Origin: DASVFB01 sp036380275 | GTDB taxonomy: Bacteria > Actinomycetota > Thermoleophilia > Gaiellales > Gaiellaceae | Assembly: GCA_036380275.1 (NCBI GenBank) | Contig: DASVFB010000214.1 | Location: 1 to 26,527, forward strand | Direction: 5' to 3' | DNA: 26,527 nucleotides | Shown: in pieces, positions 13,160 through 20,981 of the stretch | How the letters are laid out: the number at the start of each line of letters is the position of its first letter | Position numbering within the stretch: position 1 is the first letter of the stretch | The notes under the pieces: model-generated | Seen by the model: the letters and a program-made list of their open reading frames with translations, nothing else | Told to the model about the DNA's origin: nothing | Database searches by the model: none | Made by a program: the position numbers and the translations under genes

Positions 13160-16100
13160 ATGTCACCGAAGCACAAGTACCTTCGCCGCCGTGCGGTAGG
13201 CCGGCCGTTGGCCGTCACGGTCTTCGCGCTCGCACTGCTCGTCACGGCGGCAGTTGGAATAGCGGTCTCGAGCGGCCCGTCCGCTGAATCAGCTTCTGTC
13301 CCGGCCGTTGCGTCTGGCGACCGCGAGCTGCCGCCGGCGGAGCAAACGGGCCTAGCGGGTTCGGAGAGGTTCTCGCCCGGAGCGGAGGCCCGTGAGGGCG
13401 GCGAAGGCCTGAGCGAGGGCGCGATGGACTGGACCGCGCACGCGTATCCCGCGAACGACATCTCTCTGACCGCGATCAACGAGAGCCGGCAGGACTGGAA
13501 GGCGCTCAAGGCGCGCGCGGATCTCGATGACCAGGGCCACTGGACGAACCTCGGGCCGGACAATGCGGTCTATCCGCTGAACCCGTTCCGCAACCGGACG
13601 GTGTACGTCCCGAACGAGTACATCGCGGCGGGACGAACAGCGCACAGCGTCGTCGATCCGAGCTGCAACGCCGCGCAGTGCCGCTACTGGCTCGCGAACG
13701 CGGGCGGCGGAATCTGGCGGACGGACAACGTGCTCGCGCCGGAGCCGCAGTGGGAGTACGTGTCCGGTGAGTTCGACTACAACAACACCGCGGCGCTCGA
13801 GCTCGATCCGAACGACCCGACGAGCGACACCATCTACGCGGGAACGGGCGAGCCGAACATCTGCCGGAGCGGGTGCATCGCGGGCGTCGGTCTCTACAAG
13901 TCGAAGGACGGCGGCGACCACTGGACAGGACCGGTCGGGGCACAGTACTTCGCCGGCCGCGGCATCGGCTCGATCCAGGTGAAGCCCGGCGACTCCTCGA
14001 CGATCTTCGTCGGGAGCGGCGCGCAGGGCTCGCGCGGCATGAGCAGCACCTGCTGCAACGGGATGGACCGGGGGGCGACGATCCCGGACGCGCCGCACTT
14101 CGGCCTCTGGCGGTCGACGGACGGCGGTAAGACATTCCAGCTCGTGAACCAGGGCAACGCGACGAACTGCACAGACAAGACGCCGACGCAGGTCTTCCTC
14201 GGGACGACCGACTGCTCACCGCGCGGTGCGCGGCGCGTCGCGTTCGATCCCGTCGATCCGAACACCGTCTACGCGTCCTTCTTCGCGAAGGGCATCTGGC
14301 GCTCGAACTCGAACGGTGATCCCGGCACGTGGACGCAGATCTTCGCTCCGCTCGCCGCGCCGCTCGACCCGGCGTCGGGCGCCGGCGTCGAACGGGACGA
14401 GTTCGATGTTGTGGCGCTGCCGAACGGGGACACGCGCATGTATGTCGGCGCCGGCGGCGGCGGCTCGTTGTCCGCGAAGTTCTTCCGGAGCGACAGCGTC
14501 CGAACGGGCACGCCGGCGTTCACCGATCTGACGAACACGACCAGCCAGGGCTACTGCGACCCGCAGTGCAACTACGACGACTACGTGTACGTCCCGAAGA
14601 AGGCGGACGGCTCGGCGTGGAGTCCCGACACCGTGTACCTGCTCGGCTCGAACGCCTACGGCGAGACGGCTGCCGGCGGCGCTTCCAACGGGCGTGCCGT
14701 GCTGCTGTCGACGGACGCCGGCGCGTCATTCACCGACATGACGTACGACGATGCCGACGACAACCAGCCGCACGGCATCCACCCGGACCAGCACTCGATC
14801 GTCACCAATCCGGCGAACTGGAAGCAGTTCATCGAGACGGGTGACGGCGGCGTGATCCGCTCGAACGGCAACTTTGTCGACGACTCGGGCGACTGTACGG
14901 CGGTGCGTCACCTGACGGGCAGCAACCTCGCGCTGTGTCTCGCAGTCACGAGCCGGATTCCGGAGCTGTTGCAGTCCATCAACAAGGGGCTGAACACGTT
15001 GCACTTCTACGAGGTGACGTTCAACCCGAACCGGCCGGGCGAGCTGGCCGGCGGCGCACAGGACAACGGCTCGTGGATGCGCGAGCCCGGGACGAAGACC
15101 TGGGTCGAGACGTTCGTCGCGGACGGCGGTTACGCGAGCTTCGACGCCGTCGACCCGAACTACTCGGTCAATGAGTCGCAGGGCGGCTCCGTCCGAGCGC
15201 TCGACGAGCCGCGAAACCAGCAGGCGGTCTTCCGGATCAACGACACGCTGCTGACGACCGGCGCGGCGCCGTTCCGATACAACCGCGAGCAGGCCGCGTT
15301 CAGCGCTCCGACGCTGTTTCATCCGATGGTCTCGAAGCTGCTGTTCACCGGCCGGGAGCACGTCTTCCGCTCGCTGAACGGCGGCGTCAATCCGAACTTC
15401 CCGTACGCGACGGTGAAGCAGCACTGCAACAGCTGGAATGGCGACCACAACATCGACGGGGTCCCGGGCTACCAGCCGGCGTCGGACGTCTGCGACGACT
15501 GGAAGGCGATGGGCGATCCCGCTCACCCGGGTCGGCTCACGTACGGTCCCGAGGCGCTCTGTCCGCCCGCAGGCCTGCCGAACAACGCCTGGACCACGCC
15601 GTGCCTGGCCCCGTACCCGTGGGGTACCGACCGCTCGGGCGGTCTCATCTCCACGATCGGGTTAGCGGCGTCGGACAGCACCGTCGTCTGGGCGGCGACG
15701 AGCTTCGGCCGGATCTTCGTCACGACGAATGCGGGCGCGGCCGATCCGACGACGATCGTGTGGAACCGGATCGACACGAGCTCGCCGGTCGACCCGCCGC
15801 GGTATCCGACGGACATCTACGTCGACCCGTCGAACGCCAACCACGCGTACATCTCGTACAGCGGCTACAACGCGAACACGCCGACGACGCCGGGCCACGT
15901 CTTCGAGGTCTGGTACGACGGCGCGACGAACACCGCGACGTTCACGAGCCTGGACGGCAAGGGCGGACACGCGCTCGGTGACCTCCCGGTCGGAACGATC
16001 CAGCGGGACGAGAAGAAGGGGACGTTGTACATCGGCACGGACTTCGGCCCCGCCCAGCTAAAGGGGAACGGCTGGAAGCCGCTCAAGCCGGAGCTGCCGG

Positions 16101-16192
16101 TCACGACGGTCCCGTACCTCAGGATCGACCAGGCGAACCGCGTCATGTACGTGACGACGCACGGCTTCGGCGCCTGGATGTACAAGCTGTAA
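13160..16192 (+). CDS. Large secreted BNR/Asp-box beta-propeller protein (1010 residues)
   Basis: The N-terminus has a basic head (KHKYLRRR) and a hydrophobic segment (VTVFALALLVTAAVGIAV), a Sec signal or membrane anchor, followed by a Ser/Ala/Glu-rich linker. The rest repeats blocks of the sialidase/sortilin-type propeller: GLYKSKDGGDHWTG, GLWRSTDGGKTFQ, GIWRSNSNGDPGTW, and LLSTDAGASFTDM, each with an Asp-box (SxDxGxxW/F). Sixteen cysteines come in close pairs, fitting disulfides outside the cell. These folds bind sugars or proteins and some are glycosidases, but no sialidase active-site set is evident to me. A good ribosome binding site precedes the ATG, and a strong hairpin follows the stop. 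It appears to be a single-gene unit. Confidence 0.85.
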   Translation: MSPKHKYLRRRAVGRPLAVTVFALALLVTAAVGIAVSSGPSAESASVPAVASGDRELPPAEQTGLAGSERFSPGAEAREGGEGLSEGAMDWTAHAYPANDISLTAINESRQDWKALKARADLDDQGHWTNLGPDNAVYPLNPFRNRTVYVPNEYIAAGRTAHSVVDPSCNAAQCRYWLANAGGGIWRTDNVLAPEPQWEYVSGEFDYNNTAALELDPNDPTSDTIYAGTGEPNICRSGCIAGVGLYKSKDGGDHWTGPVGAQYFAGRGIGSIQVKPGDSSTIFVGSGAQGSRGMSSTCCNGMDRGATIPDAPHFGLWRSTDGGKTFQLVNQGNATNCTDKTPTQVFLGTTDCSPRGARRVAFDPVDPNTVYASFFAKGIWRSNSNGDPGTWTQIFAPLAAPLDPASGAGVERDEFDVVALPNGDTRMYVGAGGGGSLSAKFFRSDSVRTGTPAFTDLTNTTSQGYCDPQCNYDDYVYVPKKADGSAWSPDTVYLLGSNAYGETAAGGASNGRAVLLSTDAGASFTDMTYDDADDNQPHGIHPDQHSIVTNPANWKQFIETGDGGVIRSNGNFVDDSGDCTAVRHLTGSNLALCLAVTSRIPELLQSINKGLNTLHFYEVTFNPNRPGELAGGAQDNGSWMREPGTKTWVETFVADGGYASFDAVDPNYSVNESQGGSVRALDEPRNQQAVFRINDTLLTTGAAPFRYNREQAAFSAPTLFHPMVSKLLFTGREHVFRSLNGGVNPNFPYATVKQHCNSWNGDHNIDGVPGYQPASDVCDDWKAMGDPAHPGRLTYGPEALCPPAGLPNNAWTTPCLAPYPWGTDRSGGLISTIGLAASDSTVVWAATSFGRIFVTTNAGAADPTTIVWNRIDTSSPVDPPRYPTDIYVDPSNANHAYISYSGYNANTPTTPGHVFEVWYDGATNTATFTSLDGKGGHALGDLPVGTIQRDEKKGTLYIGTDFGPAQLKGNGWKPLKPELPVTTVPYLRIDQANRVMYVTTHGFGAWMYKL

Positions 16193-16206
16193 GCGCAGTC
16201 GCACGT

Positions 16207-16234
16207 CGAGGGGCCGTCTCCGGGCGGCCCCTCG
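16207..16234 (+). terminator. Hairpin terminator after the BNR-repeat gene
   Basis: CGAGGGGCCG and CGGCCCCTCG form a perfect 10-bp stem with an 8-nt loop, 15 nt after the stop codon. There is no T-run, as is common in high-GC actinobacteria. Confidence 0.65.
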
Positions 16235-16245
16235 CGATATGTGTC

Positions 16246-16251
16246 TAACAT
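16246..16251 (+). promoter_or_regulatory. Possible -10 hexamer for the DUF1707-like gene
   Basis: TAACAT lies 10 nt before the ATG at 16262. It overlaps the alternative GTG start region at 16241, which argues for the ATG as the true start. Confidence 0.35.
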
Positions 16252-16261
16252 CCGTCTGACG

Positions 16262-16702
16262 ATGCTTGTCGGCGATCGCACGCGAGAACTCGGTGTTCGG
16301 GCGCTTCGGCGCCACTTCGTCAGCGGTCGACTCTCCGAGGCCGAGTTAGCGGATAGGGTCGAGTTGGCGCTGCGAGCGCGCAAGCGTGAGGATCTCGCCG
16401 ATGCGATGGAGGGTTTGCCCCCCGTGTGGGAGGACTTACCGGTGGGCGTTCACGCGGCTGCGCATCACGTGCGTCGCGGCGTCCGTCGGGTGGGCTTGTT
16501 CTTCCGCTTCGTTCGCGTCTGGTTCAAGGTGAATCTCGCTCTCCTCCTGGTCGTCGGTCTCGCGCTCGCGGTTGGTGCTCCCGTCGGCAGGACGCTCGGG
16601 GCGGCTGCGGCTGCCTGGGTACTGGCGAGCTTCGGCGTCTGGCTTGTCTGGCATCGCGCGACAGCTCCGCCGGCCGCTCGCGTCGTTGCGCGACGGAAAT
16701 AA
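16262..16702 (+). CDS. DUF1707-like membrane protein
   Basis: The first 55 residues resemble the DUF1707 (SHOCT-like) domain common in actinobacteria: VGDRTRELGVRALRRHF, then SGRLSEAELADRVELALRAR and LADAMEGLP. Two hydrophobic segments follow (LALLLVVGLALAVGA and AAAAWVLASFGVWLVW), so the protein is a small membrane protein with a cytoplasmic N-domain. The start at ATG 16262 gives 146 residues; the GTG at 16241 would add seven. The domain's function is unknown in general. It converges on the multicopper oxidase gene with 43 nt between. Confidence 0.75.
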   Translation: MLVGDRTRELGVRALRRHFVSGRLSEAELADRVELALRARKREDLADAMEGLPPVWEDLPVGVHAAAHHVRRGVRRVGLFFRFVRVWFKVNLALLLVVGLALAVGAPVGRTLGAAAAAWVLASFGVWLVWHRATAPPAARVVARRK

Positions 16703-16745
16703 CAGACCCTGCGACTCTCATCGAGGGCCTAACGCAGTCGACGCC

Positions 16746-18545
16746 CTACGCCACGACGTTGAAGCTGAACATCATCCCGCTTTCGTGATGCTCGGCGATG
16801 TGGCAGTGCGCCATCCAGACGCCGGGGTTGGTGACGTCGAGCAGGATGTCGACCGTCTCGCCGGTGCGGACGAGGACGGTGTCCTTCCAGACGAGATTCG
16901 GTTCGGCGACGGCGTCGCGCGCGAGGATCACGAACCGGCCCGCACCGTGGACGTGGAACGGGTGCGGCATCGGATGGTCTGAGTCCATTTCGTTTACGAG
17001 TCGCAGCTTCACCTGGTTGCCGACGTGGAACGTCCAGTCGATCTGCGCGTTCTCGGCGCCGGTGTCTCGGTCGACGAGCTTCCACCTCATGTTCGCCGGA
17101 GTCGTCATCCGATTGACCTCGACCATGTCGTCTTCCCACTCGATTCCCTTCGCTCCACCGGGGGCGTTCTCCGGTTCGCCGTGGCCATGGTGGTGACCGG
17201 CGTGCTGGCCGTGCTCTTCGTGATGCTCGTGGGCATGCTCGTGTCCGTGTCCGTGATGGCCTTCGTGCTCGTGGCCGCTGCCAGCCGTAACTAGGTTCGC
17301 CGGCACGAGCTTCATCCCGCACTTCGGGCAGCGGTCAGCCTTGTCGCTCGTGATCTCCGGATGCATCGGGCAGACGTAGGTGGTCTCCACTGCTGCCCGC
17401 GCGAGCAGCTTCATCCCGCACTTCGGACAGCTCCCGGGCTCATCGCTCACCACCTCGGGGTGCATCGGGCATGCGTAGACGACGGGAACGCCCTCAGGGA
17501 CAGCCATGTCCATCTCGGCGACGAACGACAGCGTCTTGTCGGGTGGCGCCGCGAGGAACGGCTCGATGCGCTCGCGTAACTCGGCCATGTCCCGATTGGT
17601 CCGCAGACGCGCGAACTCAGCGGCGTGGGAGCGCTCCGGTGGCTCGTCGGCGACGGTGATCGACGCGAGCCGATAGGTCCGCTCTGGAGTTCGGTGCTCG
17701 AGCTCGAGCTCGCCGGCATCTGAAAAGAGCACGTCGACGACTACGCGCTCGGAAGGTGCGAGCAGCACCTCTTCGACAAGTTCCTCATGCCCGTAGTGGC
17801 CGCTGTCGGCGCCGACCAGCTTCATCTGGGCGCCTGGCAGCGCCACGTTGAAGACGCGCGTGTTCGCGGTGTTGGTGAAGTAGAAGCGGACGACCTCGCC
17901 ACGCCTGGCCGCGAGCGAGAGGTCGGGCTCGCCGGCGACGAGCATGACGTTCCCGAAGCGGCCCATTGCGACGTGGGTCGTCTCCGACTCACTGAAGGCG
18001 GCGATCTTCCCGCCCTCGATCAGGATGTCGTCGAGCGTGAGCAGCAACTCGCGGTTGGCGGGCGGCCAATAGTCGGACTCGGCCGGGGTGACGAGGATGT
18101 TCCCGTAGAGGCCCATCTCCTGGCCGTAGTCCTCGCGGATGTGCGGGTGGTACCAGTAGGCGCCGGGATCGGGCACCTGCACCTGGTAGGTGAAGGCCTC
18201 GCCGACGGGAATCGGGGACTGGGTGTCGTGCGTGCCGTCGTAGCGGTTCTCGAGGCGCAGCCCGTGCCAGTGCACCGTCGCGTCAAGGTCGCCGCGGTTG
18301 GTCACTTTGACCTTGATTGTCGAGTCCTGCGCGACTTTCAGCGTTGGCCCCGGCACGGAGCCGTTGTACGCCAGCATCCGGACAGTCGCGTCGCCGATTC
18401 GCTTCTTGACGGGGATGATCTCGAGCTCGAACTCGTCGCCGTCCGCGAGCTCGACAAGCTCCGTCTTGCGCGCGTCCGGCAACCCGTCCGTCTCGCGCGG
18501 CAGTTCGGCGACGTGTCCATGGCGATGGGCGCTCGGGTCGTGCAT
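16746..18545 (-). CDS. Multicopper oxidase with heavy-metal-binding and His-rich inserts
   Basis: This is a laccase-like oxidase coupling substrate or metal oxidation to oxygen reduction. All four copper motifs are present: HWHG (92-95), YWYHPH (130-135), HPFHVHG (528-534) and HCHIAEHHESGM (580-591, with the type 1 Cys581). Between the second and last cupredoxin domains are two heavy-metal-binding motifs, CPMHPEVVSDEPGSCPKCGM (359-378) and CPMHPEITSDKADRCPKCGM (392-411), then a His-rich run (424-456). There is no signal peptide or Tat motif, so it looks cytoplasmic. It starts 2 nt after the flavoprotein gene, whose end supplies its ribosome binding site (AAAGGAG). Copper or another metal is a plausible substrate or cofactor; this is inference. 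Confidence 0.92.
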   Translation of the reverse strand: MHDPSAHRHGHVAELPRETDGLPDARKTELVELADGDEFELEIIPVKKRIGDATVRMLAYNGSVPGPTLKVAQDSTIKVKVTNRGDLDATVHWHGLRLENRYDGTHDTQSPIPVGEAFTYQVQVPDPGAYWYHPHIREDYGQEMGLYGNILVTPAESDYWPPANRELLLTLDDILIEGGKIAAFSESETTHVAMGRFGNVMLVAGEPDLSLAARRGEVVRFYFTNTANTRVFNVALPGAQMKLVGADSGHYGHEELVEEVLLAPSERVVVDVLFSDAGELELEHRTPERTYRLASITVADEPPERSHAAEFARLRTNRDMAELRERIEPFLAAPPDKTLSFVAEMDMAVPEGVPVVYACPMHPEVVSDEPGSCPKCGMKLLARAAVETTYVCPMHPEITSDKADRCPKCGMKLVPANLVTAGSGHEHEGHHGHGHEHAHEHHEEHGQHAGHHHGHGEPENAPGGAKGIEWEDDMVEVNRMTTPANMRWKLVDRDTGAENAQIDWTFHVGNQVKLRLVNEMDSDHPMPHPFHVHGAGRFVILARDAVAEPNLVWKDTVLVRTGETVDILLDVTNPGVWMAHCHIAEHHESGMMFSFNVVA

Positions 18546-18547
18546 CG

Positions 18548-19711
18548 TTAGCTCCTTTCGTCTGAGCTGGCTTGCACAGGCGCACCTGCGCCGACCGGCG
18601 GGCGCGTCGAGAGGCGCGCCCTCGACTCTTGGTACTCGGCGATCCGCTCGGAGATGAACTCCGCATCATCCCGCACCCAGCCGATAAGGGCCGAACCGCG
18701 CGTGTGCTGCCATGTGAGGCCAAGGAAGGAGAGCCCCGCGACATCGGTGACGCCGCGGCGGTGGCGAAGGCGCCCGGCCTCGTCGAAGATCGGCATCTTG
18801 ATCCAGGAGTAGTGAGGGCGGTAGCCGGTCGCCCAGATGACGGCCTCGACCTCGAGCTCACTGCCGTCCTCGAAGCGCACCGTGCGGCCGTCGGCGTCGA
18901 CGGCGCGCGGCTTGATCTCCACGTCGTGGCGCCGCCTGAGCTCACGCGGACTCGAGCCGATCAGCGTGTCGCGCGTGCTGAGCTTTCGGCCGAGACGTGA
19001 CTCGACCGTCTTGTCGAGTATTCGCGCCTTCGTCAGCCACCAGAACAGATCGCGCCCGCACACGCGCTGCGGGAGCGGCGTCTGGCGCGAGCCGACCGAG
19101 AGCACGACCTTGTGTGTGGCCGACAGCTCCTTCGCGATCTGAAAGCCGGTGTTGCCGCCACCTATCACGAGCACTGTCCCCGGTGGTACCTCGTCCGGCT
19201 TGCGGTAGCCAACGGCGTGCGTCTGGAAGACACCATCGGCTAGCCGGTCGGCGAGGTTCGGCACATTCGGCGCCTGGAAAGGACCGGTCGCGACCACGAC
19301 CTGGTCGGCGGTGACCGTCCGTCCGCCGACCTCGAGGCGGAAGCGTCCGTCATCTCCCACCTCGAGCTTCTTGACCTCACTGTTGAGCTCGAGCGGGAGC
19401 TCGAAGGTCTGGGCGTACTGCTCGAGATAGGCGATTACCTCATTCCGGGTCGGGTAGCCGTCGAGGTCGCCTGGAAAGGGAAGCCCCGGCAGCGCGCTGT
19501 AGCGCCGGGGCGTGAACAGCGTGAGCGACTCCCACCGCTCGCGCCAGGCAGGGGCAATCTGCCCGGCGCGCTCGAGGATCACGAACTGGCGGCCCTGGCG
19601 GCGGAGGCAGAAGCCGATCGCCAGCGCTGCCTGGCCACCGCCGATTACGGCGACCTCGACGTCGTCGCTGGATTGAGATCGTGCGCTCGGGTCACCGGTC
19701 GCACTACTCAT
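18548..19711 (-). CDS. Flavin-dependent monooxygenase / FAD-NAD(P) oxidoreductase (CzcO/FMO-like)
   Basis: The protein has two dinucleotide-binding folds: VAVIGGGQAALAIGFCLRRQ (FAD) near the N-terminus and VLVIGGGNTGFQIAKELS (NAD(P)H) in the middle. It also has the ATGYRPHYSW motif typical of flavin-containing monooxygenase-like proteins. The region WRERWESLTLFTPRRYSALP matches putative flavoproteins annotated as CzcO, linked by name to cation efflux. I chose the ATG at 19709-19711, preceded by GGAAGG, giving 388 residues; a longer frame adds a non-homologous head. It is translated just ahead of the multicopper oxidase, so the pair probably forms one operon. Its substrate is unknown. Confidence 0.85.
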   Translation of the reverse strand: MSSATGDPSARSQSSDDVEVAVIGGGQAALAIGFCLRRQGRQFVILERAGQIAPAWRERWESLTLFTPRRYSALPGLPFPGDLDGYPTRNEVIAYLEQYAQTFELPLELNSEVKKLEVGDDGRFRLEVGGRTVTADQVVVATGPFQAPNVPNLADRLADGVFQTHAVGYRKPDEVPPGTVLVIGGGNTGFQIAKELSATHKVVLSVGSRQTPLPQRVCGRDLFWWLTKARILDKTVESRLGRKLSTRDTLIGSSPRELRRRHDVEIKPRAVDADGRTVRFEDGSELEVEAVIWATGYRPHYSWIKMPIFDEAGRLRHRRGVTDVAGLSFLGLTWQHTRGSALIGWVRDDAEFISERIAEYQESRARLSTRPPVGAGAPVQASSDERS

Positions 19712-19813
19712 GATCCTTCCGGTTCCCGACCTCCATCGTCGCAAACCCGGTCGAATCGTGACCGCCGGAACCTGTCCAAAGCTTGTTCCGCTTACCGAGG
19801 TACCGTCTGCGCG

Positions 19814-19819
19814 GATAAT
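19814..19819 (+). promoter_or_regulatory. Probable promoter of the MetE-like gene (leaderless)
   Basis: GATAAT is 7 nt before the ATG, with TTACCG at 19792-19797 as a possible -35 (16-bp spacer). There is no room for a SAM or cobalamin riboswitch on this transcript. Confidence 0.45.
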
Positions 19820-19826
19820 TAGGCGT

Positions 19827-20981
19827 ATGCAGCAGGAGACGCCGACCACGGTTGCATCGGGCGCCGCGCGGACGAGGCCGCCGTTCCGCGCCGATCACGT
19901 CGGCAGCCTGCTCCGCCCGCCGCAGCTTCTGAAGGCGCGCGCCGAATTCGCGAGCGGTCGCATCGATGCGGCAGCGCTGCGTGCGGTCGAAGACGACGCG
20001 ATCCGCGAGATCGTGCGCAGGCAGGAGGAGATCGGCCTGCAATCCGCGACCGACGGCGAGTTCCGCCGCGAGTCGTGGCACATGGACTTCATCTACCAAC
20101 TCGACGGCATCACAAAGGAAGCCGGCCACATCGCCGTGAAGTTCCACAACGAGCAAGGCGAAATCGAGTTCACGCCCGCAGCGCTGCACATCGACGGGAA
20201 GCTCGGTGTCTCGAAGACGATCTTCGGCGACGCGTTCCAGTTTCTGCAGGAGACGACAAGCGCGAACGTCCCGAAGCTGACGATTCCCTCGCCGAGCATG
20301 GTTCATTACCGCGGCGGCCGTGCCGCGATCGACCAGGACGTCTACCCCGACCTCGACTCGTTTTGGGCCGACCTCGTTGCCGCCTACCGCGAGGAGGTGC
20401 GCCGCCTCGGCGAGCTCGGCTGTACGTACCTCCAGTTCGACGACACGAGCCTGGCGTACATGAACGACCCGCACCAGCGCGAGTACATCGCGTCGATCGG
20501 CGGGGATCCGCAGCACCAGCACATCGAGTACATCCGCCACATCAACGAGGCGCTCGCGGATCGGCCCGCCGGGATGAGCGTCACGACACACATGTGTCGC
20601 GGCAACTTCCGTTCCGCGTGGGCGGCCGAGGGAAGCTACGACTTCGTCGCGGAAGCGCTGCTCAGCGAGCTCGAGGTGGACGGCTTCTTCATGGAGTGGG
20701 ACGACGAGCGCTCGGGGGGATTCGAGCCACTCCGCTTCTTGCCGAAGGGCGAGAAGCACGTCGTGCTCGGTCTGGTCACGACCAAGCGCGGTGAGCTCGA
20801 GTCGAAGGACGAGCTGAAGCGGCGCATCGATGAGGCGACGAAGCACGCGCCGATCGAGCAGCTCTGCCTCTCGCCGCAGTGCGGCTTCTCGTCGACGGTC
20901 GAAGGCAACGTGCTCAGTGAGGAGGAGCAGTGGGCGAAACTGCGCTTGATCGTCGAAGTGGCTCAGGAAGTCTGGGGCTGA
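19827..20981 (+). CDS. Cobalamin-independent methionine synthase-like methyltransferase (MetE C-terminal type)
   Basis: The 384-residue product is a single-barrel protein related to the catalytic half of MetE (YxjG/YxjH type). Zinc ligands can be placed at THMCRGN (His255 and Cys257), FFMEWDD (Glu290) and SPQCGF (Cys352). The N-terminus has RADHVGSLLRPPQLL, and QSATDGEFRRESWHMDF follows. Such proteins transfer methyl groups to homocysteine or a related thiol; the methyl donor of the short forms is not certain. The ATG at 19827 is preferred because its upstream -10-like hexamer leaves no leader. Its end overlaps the next gene by 52 nt, so the two are probably coupled. Confidence 0.85.
   Translation: MQQETPTTVASGAARTRPPFRADHVGSLLRPPQLLKARAEFASGRIDAAALRAVEDDAIREIVRRQEEIGLQSATDGEFRRESWHMDFIYQLDGITKEAGHIAVKFHNEQGEIEFTPAALHIDGKLGVSKTIFGDAFQFLQETTSANVPKLTIPSPSMVHYRGGRAAIDQDVYPDLDSFWADLVAAYREEVRRLGELGCTYLQFDDTSLAYMNDPHQREYIASIGGDPQHQHIEYIRHINEALADRPAGMSVTTHMCRGNFRSAWAAEGSYDFVAEALLSELEVDGFFMEWDDERSGGFEPLRFLPKGEKHVVLGLVTTKRGELESKDELKRRIDEATKHAPIEQLCLSPQCGFSSTVEGNVLSEEEQWAKLRLIVEVAQEVWG

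Noticed and set aside
14726..15526. Minus-strand frame inside the BNR protein gene
   Set aside because: It is a Val/Arg-rich antisense shadow; the plus strand shows clear Asp-box repeats.
17164..17294. Plus-strand membrane-protein-like peptide opposite the His-rich region of the oxidase
   Set aside because: The Val/Leu-rich reading is the antisense of His and Glu codons and lies within a certain gene.
19712..19826. SAM or cobalamin riboswitch ahead of the MetE-like gene
   Set aside because: The -10-like hexamer sits 7 nt before the ATG, leaving no transcribed leader, and no riboswitch core was seen.
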